From: Vibrio splendidus
Lineage (GTDB): Bacteria; Pseudomonadota; Gammaproteobacteria; Enterobacterales; Vibrionaceae
Direction: 5' to 3'
Assembly: GCF_003345295.1 (NCBI RefSeq)
Contig: NZ_CP031055.1
Coordinates: forward strand, 1 to 64,000
Length of the DNA stretch: 64,000 nt
Shown here: positions 39,913-48,743 of the stretch, in pieces
How the letters are laid out: the number at the start of each line of letters is the position of its first letter
Position numbering within the stretch: the first letter of the stretch is position 1
The notes under the pieces: generated by a model
What the model was told of the DNA's origin: nothing
Databases searched by the model: none
The model's input: the letters and a program-made list of their open reading frames with translations, nothing else
Translations under genes and position numbers: made by a program

Positions 39913-41052
39913 ATGTCTAATTTAACACTCACTGCTGCTATCGAGAGCTTTTATCCGCCACACCGAACGTTAATGGGGCCGGGGCCTTCAGACATTTCTC
40001 CTCAAGTTTTACAGGCTTTGAGCCGTCCAACTATTGGTCACCTCGACCCGTTATTTATCGCGATGATGGATGAACTGAAACAACTTCTTAAATATGCTTT
40101 TCAAACTGAAAATGAGTTTACGATTGCCGTTTCAGCTCCGGGCAGCGCAGGTATGGAAACCTGTTTTGTTAACTTGATTGAGCCCGGTGAGAAGGTGATT
40201 GTTTGTCGCAATGGCGTTTTTGGTGAACGTATGCGAGAGAATGTTGTGCGCTGTGGTGGTGAAGCGATCCTTGTAGATGATGAGTGGGGCAAGCCCGTTT
40301 CCGTTGAAAAGGTAGAAAAAGCATTGGCAGAAAACCCTGATGCTGTTGCTGTCGCTTTTGTGCATGCAGAGACGTCTACTGGCGCGTTATCGGATGCTAA
40401 AGCTATTTCCGCAGTAGCTCGTCAGTTTGATGCATTGTCGATTGTGGATGCGGTGACATCATTAGGCGGTGTACCACTGTTGGTCGATGAATGGCAACTC
40501 GATGCGGTGTATTCAGGTAGTCAAAAGTGTCTATCTTGCGTTCCTGGCCTGTCTCCGGTGACTTTCTCTCAACGTGCGGTTGAGAAGATGAAGGCGCGTC
40601 AAACTCCGGTACAAAGCTGGTTCCTAGATCAAAGCTTAGTACTGGGTTACTGGAGTGGAGAAGGCAAGCGTAGCTACCACCATACGGCACCCGTGAATAG
40701 CCTGTATGCTCTGCATGAGTCGTTGGTTTTATTGAAAAATGAAGGCCTGGATAATGCGTGGTCACGTCACCATGCGATGCACCAAGAGCTTAAAGAAGGT
40801 GTAGAAGCACTAGGATTAAAGTTTGTGGTTGATGAAGAAAGTCGTCTTCCGCAGCTCAATGCGCTTTATTTCCCTGAAGGAATCGATGAAGCCAAAATCA
40901 GAGCACAACTTCTAGAAGAATATAACCTTGAAATTGGCGCGGGACTTGGTTCTTTGGCTGGCAAGGCTTGGCGTATTGGTTTAATGGGTTATGGCGCTCG
41001 AAAAGAGAATGTCGCTTTGTGCTTAAAAGCGTTGCAAGACGTTTTAAAATAG
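39913..41052 (+). CDS. Class V aminotransferase (alanine-glyoxylate / serine-pyruvate type)
   Basis: A 379-residue PLP enzyme of the serine-pyruvate/alanine-glyoxylate aminotransferase group. The PLP-binding lysine is Lys205 in YSGSQKCLSCVPGLSP. MGPGPSDISPQVL at the N terminus, the SAPGSAGMET phosphate-binding loop and IVDAVTSLGG (cofactor aspartate) are typical. The start is set at ATG 39913, because AAGGGA lies 6 bases before it and overlaps the alternative ATG at 39907. It is monocistronic. The amino donor and acceptor cannot be told from sequence; a role in glyoxylate or serine metabolism is inferred. Confidence 0.9.
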   Translation: MSNLTLTAAIESFYPPHRTLMGPGPSDISPQVLQALSRPTIGHLDPLFIAMMDELKQLLKYAFQTENEFTIAVSAPGSAGMETCFVNLIEPGEKVIVCRNGVFGERMRENVVRCGGEAILVDDEWGKPVSVEKVEKALAENPDAVAVAFVHAETSTGALSDAKAISAVARQFDALSIVDAVTSLGGVPLLVDEWQLDAVYSGSQKCLSCVPGLSPVTFSQRAVEKMKARQTPVQSWFLDQSLVLGYWSGEGKRSYHHTAPVNSLYALHESLVLLKNEGLDNAWSRHHAMHQELKEGVEALGLKFVVDEESRLPQLNALYFPEGIDEAKIRAQLLEEYNLEIGAGLGSLAGKAWRIGLMGYGARKENVALCLKALQDVLK

Positions 41053-41076
41053 CGGCAATAAAATCAAGTTCAAAAG

Positions 41077-41106
41077 AAAAGCGCACGAGAGATCGTGCGC
41101 TTTTTT
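41077..41106 (+). terminator. Aminotransferase terminator
   Basis: The stem AAGCGCACGA/TCGTGCGCTT is followed by TTTTTT. Confidence 0.92.
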
Positions 41107-41156
41107 GTGTCTAGACTAAACGTCAATATGGTGAATTAACTCTAGATTCCTTGGCG

Positions 41157-42920
41157 TCATTTAGCAGAAGAAATATTATTTTCAGCTTCCGATATTTTCT
41201 TATATTGAACCTTGGAAAAGTCTCTATTTGGGAACAAGAAGCTCGCTTCACTACGAATTTGTTCTGCTTTACTGTGATCGCCTAATCCTTGATACGCAAG
41301 AATCAGGTTACTGTAGAAAGCAGGCCTTGGCTTACGTTTTATGATCTCTAACGACCAATCTATATAAGGTTGAATCAAGCTAGGATCAGCTTTGTAGAGG
41401 CCGATATTTAGATAGGTGCTGTATACGTCCCAATCATAGCGATCTTTCCAGACTACAGGGTTCGTTACCTGCTTAAGAATATCCGGGTTTCTGGGTTTAG
41501 AAAGTTCAAATTGAGTCAGGACATCATTGGTGTGTAAGGCACTCAACATATAAAAACTGACCAAGATAGGGACCACCAAGCTCGATACTCTAAGTAGGGT
41601 TTTACTGATGATACTAAACGGCTGTTGGTAGTGACGAGAAGCTCGTTGATCGACCCAGTAAATCAAAATGATAAAGGTTATCCAGTGAATCGCTGAGTGG
41701 TAAAAAGGGTACTCGAGCTGAGAATGTAAGAGTATCGGTATAAATAGTGCGAGCAGTGCTAGACGTGTTCCCTTCGCTGAGCTTGCTATACGTGACATGA
41801 CTAAGAACGCAGCAAGCAAGATCCCGATGATTGGTACTATTCCGCCCTCAACCCCCCAAAACAAGAACTCATTGTGTGGGTGATCCATTGAAGGAAGGCC
41901 GGGATGATAATTCGGGTTGAGTTGATGCTGGCGAGCTGTGTATAGCGTGTACTCGGATTCGAACTTCCCGTAGCCATACCCTGTAAATGGCTTTTCGATC
42001 ATCATATCGAGTGCTTGTGGGAAGGTATAAGCTCGTGGGCTTTCTAAGTTAGCCCTTTTACTTGCGAGGCTATCCGTTGTACTGAGGCTGATTACCGAAA
42101 AAGCGACCACGATACCAACTAGCACCGATGCGCACCATCCGTAGAAGCGTTTCTTAGTCGAGAATTTGTATAGATAAGGCAGAATGCAGACAAACCCAAT
42201 GACGGCAGCCAACCATCCGGTACGTGATGCGATGATGATCAGTAAAGGTACGGTTAAGGTCGGGGTTAGGTAAAGTAAGAATGACTCGCTAATTTTGTGA
42301 TTATATTTAGCGGGCTGTCTCGCTAAAAGATACGCTGAAAGCACAAAACCAGTAGCTAAAAAGCTAGCCATTACATTCGGTTGTTGGAATATCCCATAAG
42401 GTCGATTAGCCGCAGTGTTGTAACCAAATAGATTGCCGGGTTCCAGTAAGAAATATTGCACGTAACCAAAGAGTGCTTGTATAACCACAGCAAGCACAAT
42501 GAACCACAACATGCGTTGCTTGTGTTTATTGCTGAACTTAAATTGCTGAAGTACGACGAATAAAGCGAAGCCCGCCCACAATCCCAGTAGTCGACCAGGT
42601 GCGGCTTGAGGAAAGGCGTTACTGTAGAGCGTGGGTAGTGTAAGTATCACGCAGCTGATCAGCAAACCAACGGTTAACTTGGAATATTTGAGTACTCGGT
42701 TAGTCGCGAGTTGGTAGAAGCCAATTGCTAACGTAAAGCTAAGAGCTAACCAAGTGGTTGGGTTAAACGATAACGCAAGGCCTGAGCCTCCAGGATTCGG
42801 CATGAAAAAATGCATGGCTAACAAGAATACAACAGCTAAAGAAGCCAGAAATGCTTTATTGAGTGGTAGCTGAGTTACCTGATTTTCTAGTTGGGTACCG
42901 CTAGTGTGTATTGTTGCCAT
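41157..42920 (-). CDS. pglL: PglL-type O-oligosaccharyltransferase (Wzy/O-antigen ligase superfamily)
   Basis: A 587-residue inner-membrane protein with about a dozen hydrophobic helices in its first 430 residues and a soluble C-terminal part of about 130 residues. The large periplasmic loop carries the segment MDHPHNEFLFWGVEGGI, whose His-Asn-Glu pattern is the hallmark of Wzy_C-domain ligases and PglL enzymes. PglL transfers preassembled glycans from lipid carrier to serine or threonine of periplasmic proteins, commonly pilins. In V. cholerae the pglL homologue also lies beside uvrA. The start ATG 42920 has AGGGA upstream. Target proteins are unknown; the MSHA pilins encoded 20 kb away are candidates by inference. 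Confidence 0.85.
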   Translation of the reverse strand: MATIHTSGTQLENQVTQLPLNKAFLASLAVVFLLAMHFFMPNPGGSGLALSFNPTTWLALSFTLAIGFYQLATNRVLKYSKLTVGLLISCVILTLPTLYSNAFPQAAPGRLLGLWAGFALFVVLQQFKFSNKHKQRMLWFIVLAVVIQALFGYVQYFLLEPGNLFGYNTAANRPYGIFQQPNVMASFLATGFVLSAYLLARQPAKYNHKISESFLLYLTPTLTVPLLIIIASRTGWLAAVIGFVCILPYLYKFSTKKRFYGWCASVLVGIVVAFSVISLSTTDSLASKRANLESPRAYTFPQALDMMIEKPFTGYGYGKFESEYTLYTARQHQLNPNYHPGLPSMDHPHNEFLFWGVEGGIVPIIGILLAAFLVMSRIASSAKGTRLALLALFIPILLHSQLEYPFYHSAIHWITFIILIYWVDQRASRHYQQPFSIISKTLLRVSSLVVPILVSFYMLSALHTNDVLTQFELSKPRNPDILKQVTNPVVWKDRYDWDVYSTYLNIGLYKADPSLIQPYIDWSLEIIKRKPRPAFYSNLILAYQGLGDHSKAEQIRSEASFLFPNRDFSKVQYKKISEAENNISSAK

Positions 42921-42935
42921 AAATCCCTAACCTTA

Positions 42936-42973
42936 TAAAAACAGAGCTTGTTCCTTCTGAAACAAGCTCTGTT
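42936..42973 (-). terminator. uvrA terminator
   Basis: On the minus strand, AACAGAGCTTGTT pairs with AACAAGCTCTGTT around a short loop and is followed by TTTTTAT, just after uvrA. Confidence 0.88.
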
Positions 42974-43016
42974 ACTTTAACATTTTTCTGTCTGCTCGCA
43001 GGGCGCTATTTTACAC

Positions 43017-45848
43017 CTACTTCAAATTTAACATAGGCTTAAGGAAGCGAGCAGTGTGCGAACCTTCGACTAACGCCACATCTTCAGGTGTACCTTCTGC
43101 AACAATCTCACCACCACCTTGACCACCTTCAGGACCAAGGTCTAAGATCCAGTCTGCTGTTTTGACGACATCTAGATTGTGTTCAATCACCACTACCGTA
43201 TTGCCGTGATCTCGCAATCTATGTAATACCGTCAATAGCTGCTGGATATCGTGGAAATGAAGACCTGTTGTTGGTTCATCAAGAATGTATAAGGTTTTTC
43301 CCGTGTCTCGTTTAGACAATTCACGCGCTAATTTAACGCGTTGCGCTTCACCACCAGATAAGGTCGTCGCTGCTTGTCCGAGGCGAATGTAGGAAAGGCC
43401 AACATCCATCAATGTTTGCAGCTTACGAGCGATAACAGGAACAGGGTTGAAGTATTCTCGAGCATCTTCCACTGTCATCTCTAGAACTTCGTCAATGGTT
43501 TTGCCTTTGTAGCGAACTTCTAAAGTTTCACGGTTATAACGCTTACCTTTACACACATCACACGGCACATACACATCTGGCAAGAAGTGCATCTCTACTT
43601 TGATGACACCGTCTCCCTGACACGCTTCACAGCGACCACCACGAACGTTAAAACTGAATCGACCTGGCTTGTAGCCACGAGATCGTGATTCTTGGGTACC
43701 GGCAAATAACTCACGAATTGGCGTGAAAATACCAGTGTAGGTTGCAGGGTTTGATCTAGGGGTGCGACCGATAGGGCTTTGATCAATATCGATCACTTTG
43801 TCGAAATGCTCTAAGCCTTTTATCTTTTTGTGCTGCGCTGGAACTGCGGTTGTTGCACCGTTTAATTGAGTGTGGGCAACTTTAAAGAAGGTGTCATTGA
43901 TTAGAGTAGATTTACCTGACCCCGATACCCCCGTAATACAGCTGAACAAGCCTACAGGGATCGTCGCAGTGACATTCTTTAGGTTGTTCCCCGTTGCGCC
44001 AACGATCTCGACGACCTTTTTCTTGTCGATAGGCGTTCTTTGTTTTGGTATCGCAATTTCTTTGGCGCCACTGAGGTATTGCCCGGTTAAAGAATTCGGG
44101 TTTTCGATGATGTCTTGCATGGTGCCTTCTGCGACCACGTGCCCACCATGCACACCCGCACCTGGGCCTATATCGATAACATGGTCAGCACAACGGATTG
44201 CGTCTTCATCATGTTCAACAACAAGCACGGTATTTCCTAAGTCTCTGAGGTGAACCAAAGTTTGCAGTAGACGTTCATTATCACGCTGGTGGAGGCCAAT
44301 TGATGGTTCATCGAGTACATACATAACACCCACTAAACCAGCACCAATTTGACTTGCGAGACGAATCCGTTGCGCTTCACCACCAGACAGTGTTTCAGCA
44401 CTGCGTGATAAATTAAGGTAATTCAAACCAACGTTCACCAAGAAATGCAGACGGTCATTGATCTCTTTCATTACTTTATCAGCGATCTGACCACGCTGAC
44501 CGCTAAGCGATAAGTTTTGGAAAAACTCGAGTGCATCAGCAATGCTGAGCTCAACGATTTCTGGCAGTGTGGTATCGCCAATGAAGACATTTCGAGCTTC
44601 TAATCTTAAACGCGTGCCATCACAGCTAGAACACGACTTTGTTGATATGTACTTGGCAAGATCTTCACGCACCGCGCTAGATTCAGTATCGCGGTAACGG
44701 CGTTCCAGCGTATTTAAAATACCTTCAAATGGGTGACGCTTGACTCGGATATCACCACGATCATTGATGTATTTGAATTCCACTTCAGTACGCCCTGATC
44801 CTTTAAGAATGATCTCTTGAGTCTTTTTAGGTAGAGAGTTGAATGGCACATACAGATCAAAACCATAATGGTCTGATAGCGACGTTAGCATCTGAAAATA
44901 GTAATAATTCTTCTGATCCCAGCCTTTTATTGCACCTTCTGCAATGCTTAGGTTCTCATCTAAAATCACTCGACTTGGATCAAAATATTGTTGAACACCA
45001 AGTCCATCACAAGTACCACATGCACCTGCAGGATTGTTGAATGAGAACAGGCGCGGCTCAAGTTCTTGCATGCTGTAGCCACACTTTGGACAAGCAAAGT
45101 TAGCTGAGAACACGATCTCTTCTTGTTCTTTATCATCCATCCAACCGACAACTGCAATGCCACCAGATAGCTCTAATGTGGTCTCGAACGATTCGGCTAA
45201 ACGTTGTTGAAGATCAGGACGAACCTTAAATCTGTCTACCACGACTTCAATGGTGTGCTTCTTATGAAGTTCCAATGTGGGTGGATCGGACAAATCACAG
45301 GTCTCGCCATCAATACGAGCTCGGATAAAGCCTTGCGCAGCTAGGTTTTCCAGTGTCTTTACATGCTCACCTTTACGTTCTTTGACGATTGGTGCCATCA
45401 GCATCATCTTTGAGCCTTCAGGCAGTTCTAATACCTTGTCGACCATTTGGCTGATGGTTTGCGCCGCGAGGGGGATATTGTGATCAGGACAGCGTGGCTC
45501 GCCAACTCGCGCGTAAAGCAGTCTTAGGTAATCATAGACCTCAGTGATGGTACCGACGGTTGAGCGAGGGTTGTGAGAGGTCGACTTTTGTTCTATCGAG
45601 ATGGCTGGAGATAAACCTTCGATGTGATCGACATCGGGTTTTTCCATAAGAGATAGAAATTGGCGAGCATAGGCAGACAAAGATTCTACATAACGACGTT
45701 GACCTTCCGCATAGAGAGTATCAAACGCAAGTGACGACTTTCCTGAACCTGATAAACCGGTGATAACCGTCAGCTTATCACGGGGTATGGTTAGGTTAAT
45801 GTCTTTGAGGTTATGCGTACGAGCGCCTCTAATTTCTATTTTATCCAT
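43017..45848 (-). CDS. uvrA: Excinuclease ABC subunit A
   Basis: A 943-residue ABC-type ATPase that scans DNA for bulky lesions and loads UvrB in nucleotide-excision repair. Two nucleotide-binding domains are visible: Walker A GLSGSGKSSLAF near residue 31 and GVSGSGKSTLIN near residue 640, each with its LSGGEAQR signature. Zinc modules CPKCGYSMQE with CGTCDGLG and CEACQGDG with CDVCKGKR are complete. Length is standard. A LexA box lies 65-84 bases upstream of the start, so it is an SOS gene. ssb, its divergent partner in E. coli, is here 2.2 kb away beyond galU and qstR. Confidence 0.98.
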   Translation of the reverse strand: MDKIEIRGARTHNLKDINLTIPRDKLTVITGLSGSGKSSLAFDTLYAEGQRRYVESLSAYARQFLSLMEKPDVDHIEGLSPAISIEQKSTSHNPRSTVGTITEVYDYLRLLYARVGEPRCPDHNIPLAAQTISQMVDKVLELPEGSKMMLMAPIVKERKGEHVKTLENLAAQGFIRARIDGETCDLSDPPTLELHKKHTIEVVVDRFKVRPDLQQRLAESFETTLELSGGIAVVGWMDDKEQEEIVFSANFACPKCGYSMQELEPRLFSFNNPAGACGTCDGLGVQQYFDPSRVILDENLSIAEGAIKGWDQKNYYYFQMLTSLSDHYGFDLYVPFNSLPKKTQEIILKGSGRTEVEFKYINDRGDIRVKRHPFEGILNTLERRYRDTESSAVREDLAKYISTKSCSSCDGTRLRLEARNVFIGDTTLPEIVELSIADALEFFQNLSLSGQRGQIADKVMKEINDRLHFLVNVGLNYLNLSRSAETLSGGEAQRIRLASQIGAGLVGVMYVLDEPSIGLHQRDNERLLQTLVHLRDLGNTVLVVEHDEDAIRCADHVIDIGPGAGVHGGHVVAEGTMQDIIENPNSLTGQYLSGAKEIAIPKQRTPIDKKKVVEIVGATGNNLKNVTATIPVGLFSCITGVSGSGKSTLINDTFFKVAHTQLNGATTAVPAQHKKIKGLEHFDKVIDIDQSPIGRTPRSNPATYTGIFTPIRELFAGTQESRSRGYKPGRFSFNVRGGRCEACQGDGVIKVEMHFLPDVYVPCDVCKGKRYNRETLEVRYKGKTIDEVLEMTVEDAREYFNPVPVIARKLQTLMDVGLSYIRLGQAATTLSGGEAQRVKLARELSKRDTGKTLYILDEPTTGLHFHDIQQLLTVLHRLRDHGNTVVVIEHNLDVVKTADWILDLGPEGGQGGGEIVAEGTPEDVALVEGSHTARFLKPMLNLK

Positions 45849-45912
45849 CTCAATAGACCATGTAATTTTAAGTGGCTAAAGTATTACATAGAGTGAGATT
45901 TGTGCAAAGTTT

Positions 45913-45932
45913 TACTGGATAAAAAAACAGTA
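45913..45932. promoter_or_regulatory. LexA box (SOS operator) of uvrA
   Basis: TACTG-N10-CAGTA with an A-rich centre (45913-45917 and 45928-45932) fits the gammaproteobacterial LexA consensus CTG-N10-CAG with extra symmetric flanks. Confidence 0.88.
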
Positions 45933-45935
45933 AAC

Positions 45936-45968
45936 AAAAAAAGGGCGACTCTTTTGAGTCACCCTTGG
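45936..45968 (-). terminator. galU terminator
   Basis: On the minus strand, AAGGGTGACTC pairs with GAGTCGCCCTT and is followed by TTTTTTTG. It sits between galU and the uvrA operator. Confidence 0.85.
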
Positions 45969-46013
45969 AATCATTTAATGTGCTGTTAACCAACCGCTAA
46001 TTGCTGTTAACTC

Positions 46014-46045
46014 AATAGCTAAATAGCTAAATAGCTAAATAGCTA
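46014..46045. repeat. Four perfect copies of an 8-base tandem repeat
   Basis: AATAGCTA occurs four times in a row between the galU stop and its terminator. It is outside any gene and probably reflects replication slippage. Confidence 0.85.
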
Positions 46046-46071
46046 AACAGCGAGTAAGCCAAAATTAGCGA

Positions 46072-46944
46072 TTAAGCTTCTTTTGTTGTTGAGTGCTTAC
46101 CTAGCTCGATTTGTTGCTGGTCTTTTTTGTATAGGTTTTCAAAGCAGTAATTTGTTGCTTCGATGTAGCCTTCAACACTACCGCAGTCAAAACGTTGGCC
46201 TTTAAATTTGTAAGCCAATACACAACCTGCTTTTGCTTGTTTTAGCAATGCATCAGTGATTTGGATTTCGCCGCCTTTGCCTGGTTCAGTCTGCTCGATA
46301 AGCTCAAAGATATCTGGAGTCAGAATGTAACGGCCAATGATTGCTAGGTTGCTTGGCGCAGTGCCTGGTTCTGGCTTTTCTACCATGTCATCAACACGGA
46401 AAAGATCATCTTTAATCATTTCGCCAGAGATAACACCGTACTTGTGAGTCTCTTCCTCTGGAACTTCTTGGACTGCCACAATTGAGCAACGGAACTGTTT
46501 GTATAGTGCAACCATTTGAGCCAGTACACCTTGCTGTTCGTTAACACAAAGGTCATCAGCAAGCACTACTGCAAAAGGTTCATCACCCACAAGTTCGCGA
46601 CCCGTTAAGATAGCGTGGCCAAGGCCTTTCATTTCACGTTGACGAATGTACGTGAAGTTTGCTGCTTCAATCGTCTCACGGATATTGATCAGCAAATCTT
46701 CTTTATTGGTGCCGCTGATCTGGTGCTCAAGCTCGTAGTTCTTATCAAAGTGGTCCATCAATGAATGCTTACCACGGCCAGTCACGATGCACATGCCGTC
46801 CATACCAGCTTCGATCGCCTCTTCAACACCGTATTCAATCAGAGGTTTGTTGACGACAGGCATCATTTCTTTCGGCATTGACTTAGTTGCAGGTAAAAAA
46901 CGTGTACCGTAGCCAGCTGCCGGGAAAAGGCACTTTTTGATCAT
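46072..46944 (-). CDS. galU: UTP-glucose-1-phosphate uridylyltransferase
   Basis: A 290-residue enzyme making UDP-glucose for LPS core, capsule and galactose metabolism. The N-terminal nucleotide-binding signature reads AAGYGTRFLPATKSMPKEM; FAVVLADDL and the metal-binding VVEKP-like MVEKPEPGTAPS follow, then GKGGEIQITDAL. Length is typical. It lies between uvrA and qstR, with a terminator of its own on the uvrA side. The start ATG at 46944 is followed by the usual IKKCLFPAAG. Confidence 0.96.
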   Translation of the reverse strand: MIKKCLFPAAGYGTRFLPATKSMPKEMMPVVNKPLIEYGVEEAIEAGMDGMCIVTGRGKHSLMDHFDKNYELEHQISGTNKEDLLINIRETIEAANFTYIRQREMKGLGHAILTGRELVGDEPFAVVLADDLCVNEQQGVLAQMVALYKQFRCSIVAVQEVPEEETHKYGVISGEMIKDDLFRVDDMVEKPEPGTAPSNLAIIGRYILTPDIFELIEQTEPGKGGEIQITDALLKQAKAGCVLAYKFKGQRFDCGSVEGYIEATNYCFENLYKKDQQQIELGKHSTTKEA

Positions 46945-47101
46945 GGTAAGACCCTTTATCTATAATAATTATGGATTCAACCTGAATGGTTGATATTTCT
47001 GAGGGCAACTCTAGCATAAGTTATGTCGAAAATTCAGCAACAATCCGTATGGTTCACTAGAGTTTTCCTCAAAATTATCGTCAGTTTAAGAGGCTGATCA
47101 A

Positions 47102-47749
47102 TTATGCAAGCAAGTTCTGGTTTGCCCATGCAATAGCTTGGACTCTATTCTTAACGGCTAACTTACGAAATATTTGATAAAGATGAGATTTGACGGTGAA
47201 TTCGCTAATAAACAAGTCATCGGCTATTTGCGTGTTTGATGAGCCTGATTGAAGGCAGCGAATCACTTGTAGCTCTCTAATGGTTAAGTCGACATTAGTA
47301 GGGGTGGTATTGGTGCTCACGATATTTCGATAGTAGAAGAGTAATTGGCTTGCCACTTTTCTAGGTAGCCAGTTGTCTCCATTAATGACCTCTTCAAGTC
47401 CCTTCGCTATTTTGGCTTTCTCTTCAGAGTTGTAAAAGAGACCTTTTAATACGCCAAACGTAATCAACTCCGATGTGGGAAGAGCTTTGGGGACATTGAA
47501 TAAAATGATCTCATGATTTTTCCACATCACAGGTAGATTTGGATGAAGGTTGATTAATCGAGGCACCTCTTTGTAATCAACCAGTAAAATTCGGTTGCTC
47601 TGCTTTCGATCAAATAACATCAAATCGTCCGGTGTCATTTTGTAGAGAATAATAGATAAGTGCTTTTCTATCTCTTTTACATGTAGATAGGTGTCGTTTG
47701 GGTCGATGCACAGAAAATGCAAAGTGCGAGCGTATCGAGATTTTCTCAT
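47102..47749 (-). CDS. qstR: QstR-type LuxR-family regulator (competence and T6SS)
   Basis: A 215-residue transcription factor with a C-terminal LuxR/FixJ-type helix-turn-helix (about residues 148-210, with LTIRELQVIRCLQSGSSN and SEFTVKSHLYQIFRKL) and an N-terminal domain lacking clear receiver phosphorylation residues. In V. cholerae QstR is encoded between galU and ssb; it is induced by TfoX and HapR and activates DNA-uptake and type VI secretion genes. Position and architecture match. The start is set at ATG 47749, which has AGGA 7 bases before it, rather than at the upstream in-frame ATG 47791. The function here is transferred from V. cholerae. Confidence 0.88.
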   Translation of the reverse strand: MRKSRYARTLHFLCIDPNDTYLHVKEIEKHLSIILYKMTPDDLMLFDRKQSNRILLVDYKEVPRLINLHPNLPVMWKNHEIILFNVPKALPTSELITFGVLKGLFYNSEEKAKIAKGLEEVINGDNWLPRKVASQLLFYYRNIVSTNTTPTNVDLTIRELQVIRCLQSGSSNTQIADDLFISEFTVKSHLYQIFRKLAVKNRVQAIAWANQNLLA

Positions 47750-47831
47750 TGAAACGTCCTGTTTAAGTAGAATTAGATTCCACGTTGTCATGCAGGCCTT
47801 CGCTTCTCTACCGCCTTAATAGTGACTTGCG

Positions 47832-47849
47832 TTGAATATCAATTATCAA
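47832..47849. promoter_or_regulatory. Candidate HapR/LuxR-type binding site upstream of qstR
   Basis: On the minus strand, TTGATAATTGATATTCAA has the TTGATA half of the LuxR/HapR consensus and an imperfect second half. It lies 83-100 bases before the qstR start. HapR is known to activate qstR in V. cholerae. The match is partial, so this is tentative. Confidence 0.35.
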
Positions 47850-48027
47850 AGTAAATGAGTGGTTTGTAAGTGGAGAAAAAAGCAACATCGCTCTGAATAT
47901 CATGATTTGTTACGTTTTTATTCTTTGTAGTGAGGCGAGAATAGGAATGCGATTTATCACTGCAGAAAAGCATGCTATTCTTGTGCGCTAAAATTTTCTG
48001 AGACTATGAATTTAGACGGAGCAAATC

Positions 48028-48582
48028 ATGGCTAGCCGTGGAGTTAACAAAGTTATATTAGTGGGTAACCTAGGTAATGACCCTGAAATTCGTTACATGC
48101 CCAATGGCGGTGCAGTAGCGAACATTACCATTGCAACGTCAGAGTCATGGCGTGATAAAGCAACTGGCGAACAGCGTGAAAAAACAGAATGGCACCGTGT
48201 TGCTCTGTTTGGCAAGCTGGCGGAAGTTGCTGGTGAGTACCTACGTAAAGGTTCTCAAGTTTACATTGAAGGTCAACTTCAAACGCGTAAATGGCAAGAT
48301 CAAAGCGGTCAAGATCGCTACACAACAGAAGTCGTTGTTCAAGGCTTCAACGGTGTAATGCAAATGCTTGGTGGTCGTGCTCAAGGCGGTGCTCCTGCTC
48401 AAGGTGGTATGGGTAACAACCAACAGCAAGGTAGTTGGGGTCAGCCACAACAGCCACAAGCACAGCAACAATACAGTGCTCCAGCTCAACAGCAGCCGAA
48501 AGCACCTCAACAAGCTCCTCAGCAGGCTCAACCTCAATATAATGAGCCGCCAATGGATTTTGATGATGACATCCCATTTTAA
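48028..48582 (+). CDS. ssb: Single-stranded DNA-binding protein
   Basis: A 184-residue SSB. The OB-fold domain (residues about 1-112) begins ASRGVNKVILVGNLGNDPEIRY and includes TEWHRVALFGKLAEVAGEYL. A glutamine- and proline-rich flexible linker follows (about 113-174). The acidic tip MDFDDDIPF at the C terminus recruits repair and replication partners. The strength of the ATG and the conserved N terminus fix the start at 48028. It is separated from divergent qstR by 278 bases. No LexA box is evident in that gap, unlike the uvrA-ssb pair of E. coli. Confidence 0.97.
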   Translation: MASRGVNKVILVGNLGNDPEIRYMPNGGAVANITIATSESWRDKATGEQREKTEWHRVALFGKLAEVAGEYLRKGSQVYIEGQLQTRKWQDQSGQDRYTTEVVVQGFNGVMQMLGGRAQGGAPAQGGMGNNQQQGSWGQPQQPQAQQQYSAPAQQQPKAPQQAPQQAQPQYNEPPMDFDDDIPF

Positions 48583-48622
48583 GCCCTGTTTTTAATATAT
48601 TATAAAGACAGTATTAAATTGG

Positions 48623-48650
48623 AAAAAGCCGCGTTTATCGCGGCTTTTTG
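48623..48650 (+). terminator. ssb terminator
   Basis: The stem AAAGCCGCG/CGCGGCTTT is followed by a T-run. Confidence 0.92.
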
Positions 48651-48688
48651 TTACCTAGAATTCTTAACGCTTTATTTACAACGTCAAT

Positions 48689-48717
48689 TTATAGTATAAG
48701 TAGCAATACGGTATAAT
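48689..48717 (+). promoter_or_regulatory. Likely promoter of csrD (mshH) and the first msh unit
   Basis: A perfect TATAAT (48712-48717) has TTATAG 17 bases upstream (48689-48694). It is the only good promoter between the ssb terminator and csrD. The -35 is weak, so this is moderate evidence. Confidence 0.45.
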
Positions 48718-48743
48718 GTGAGTTGAAAAGGATTTCGTTATTC

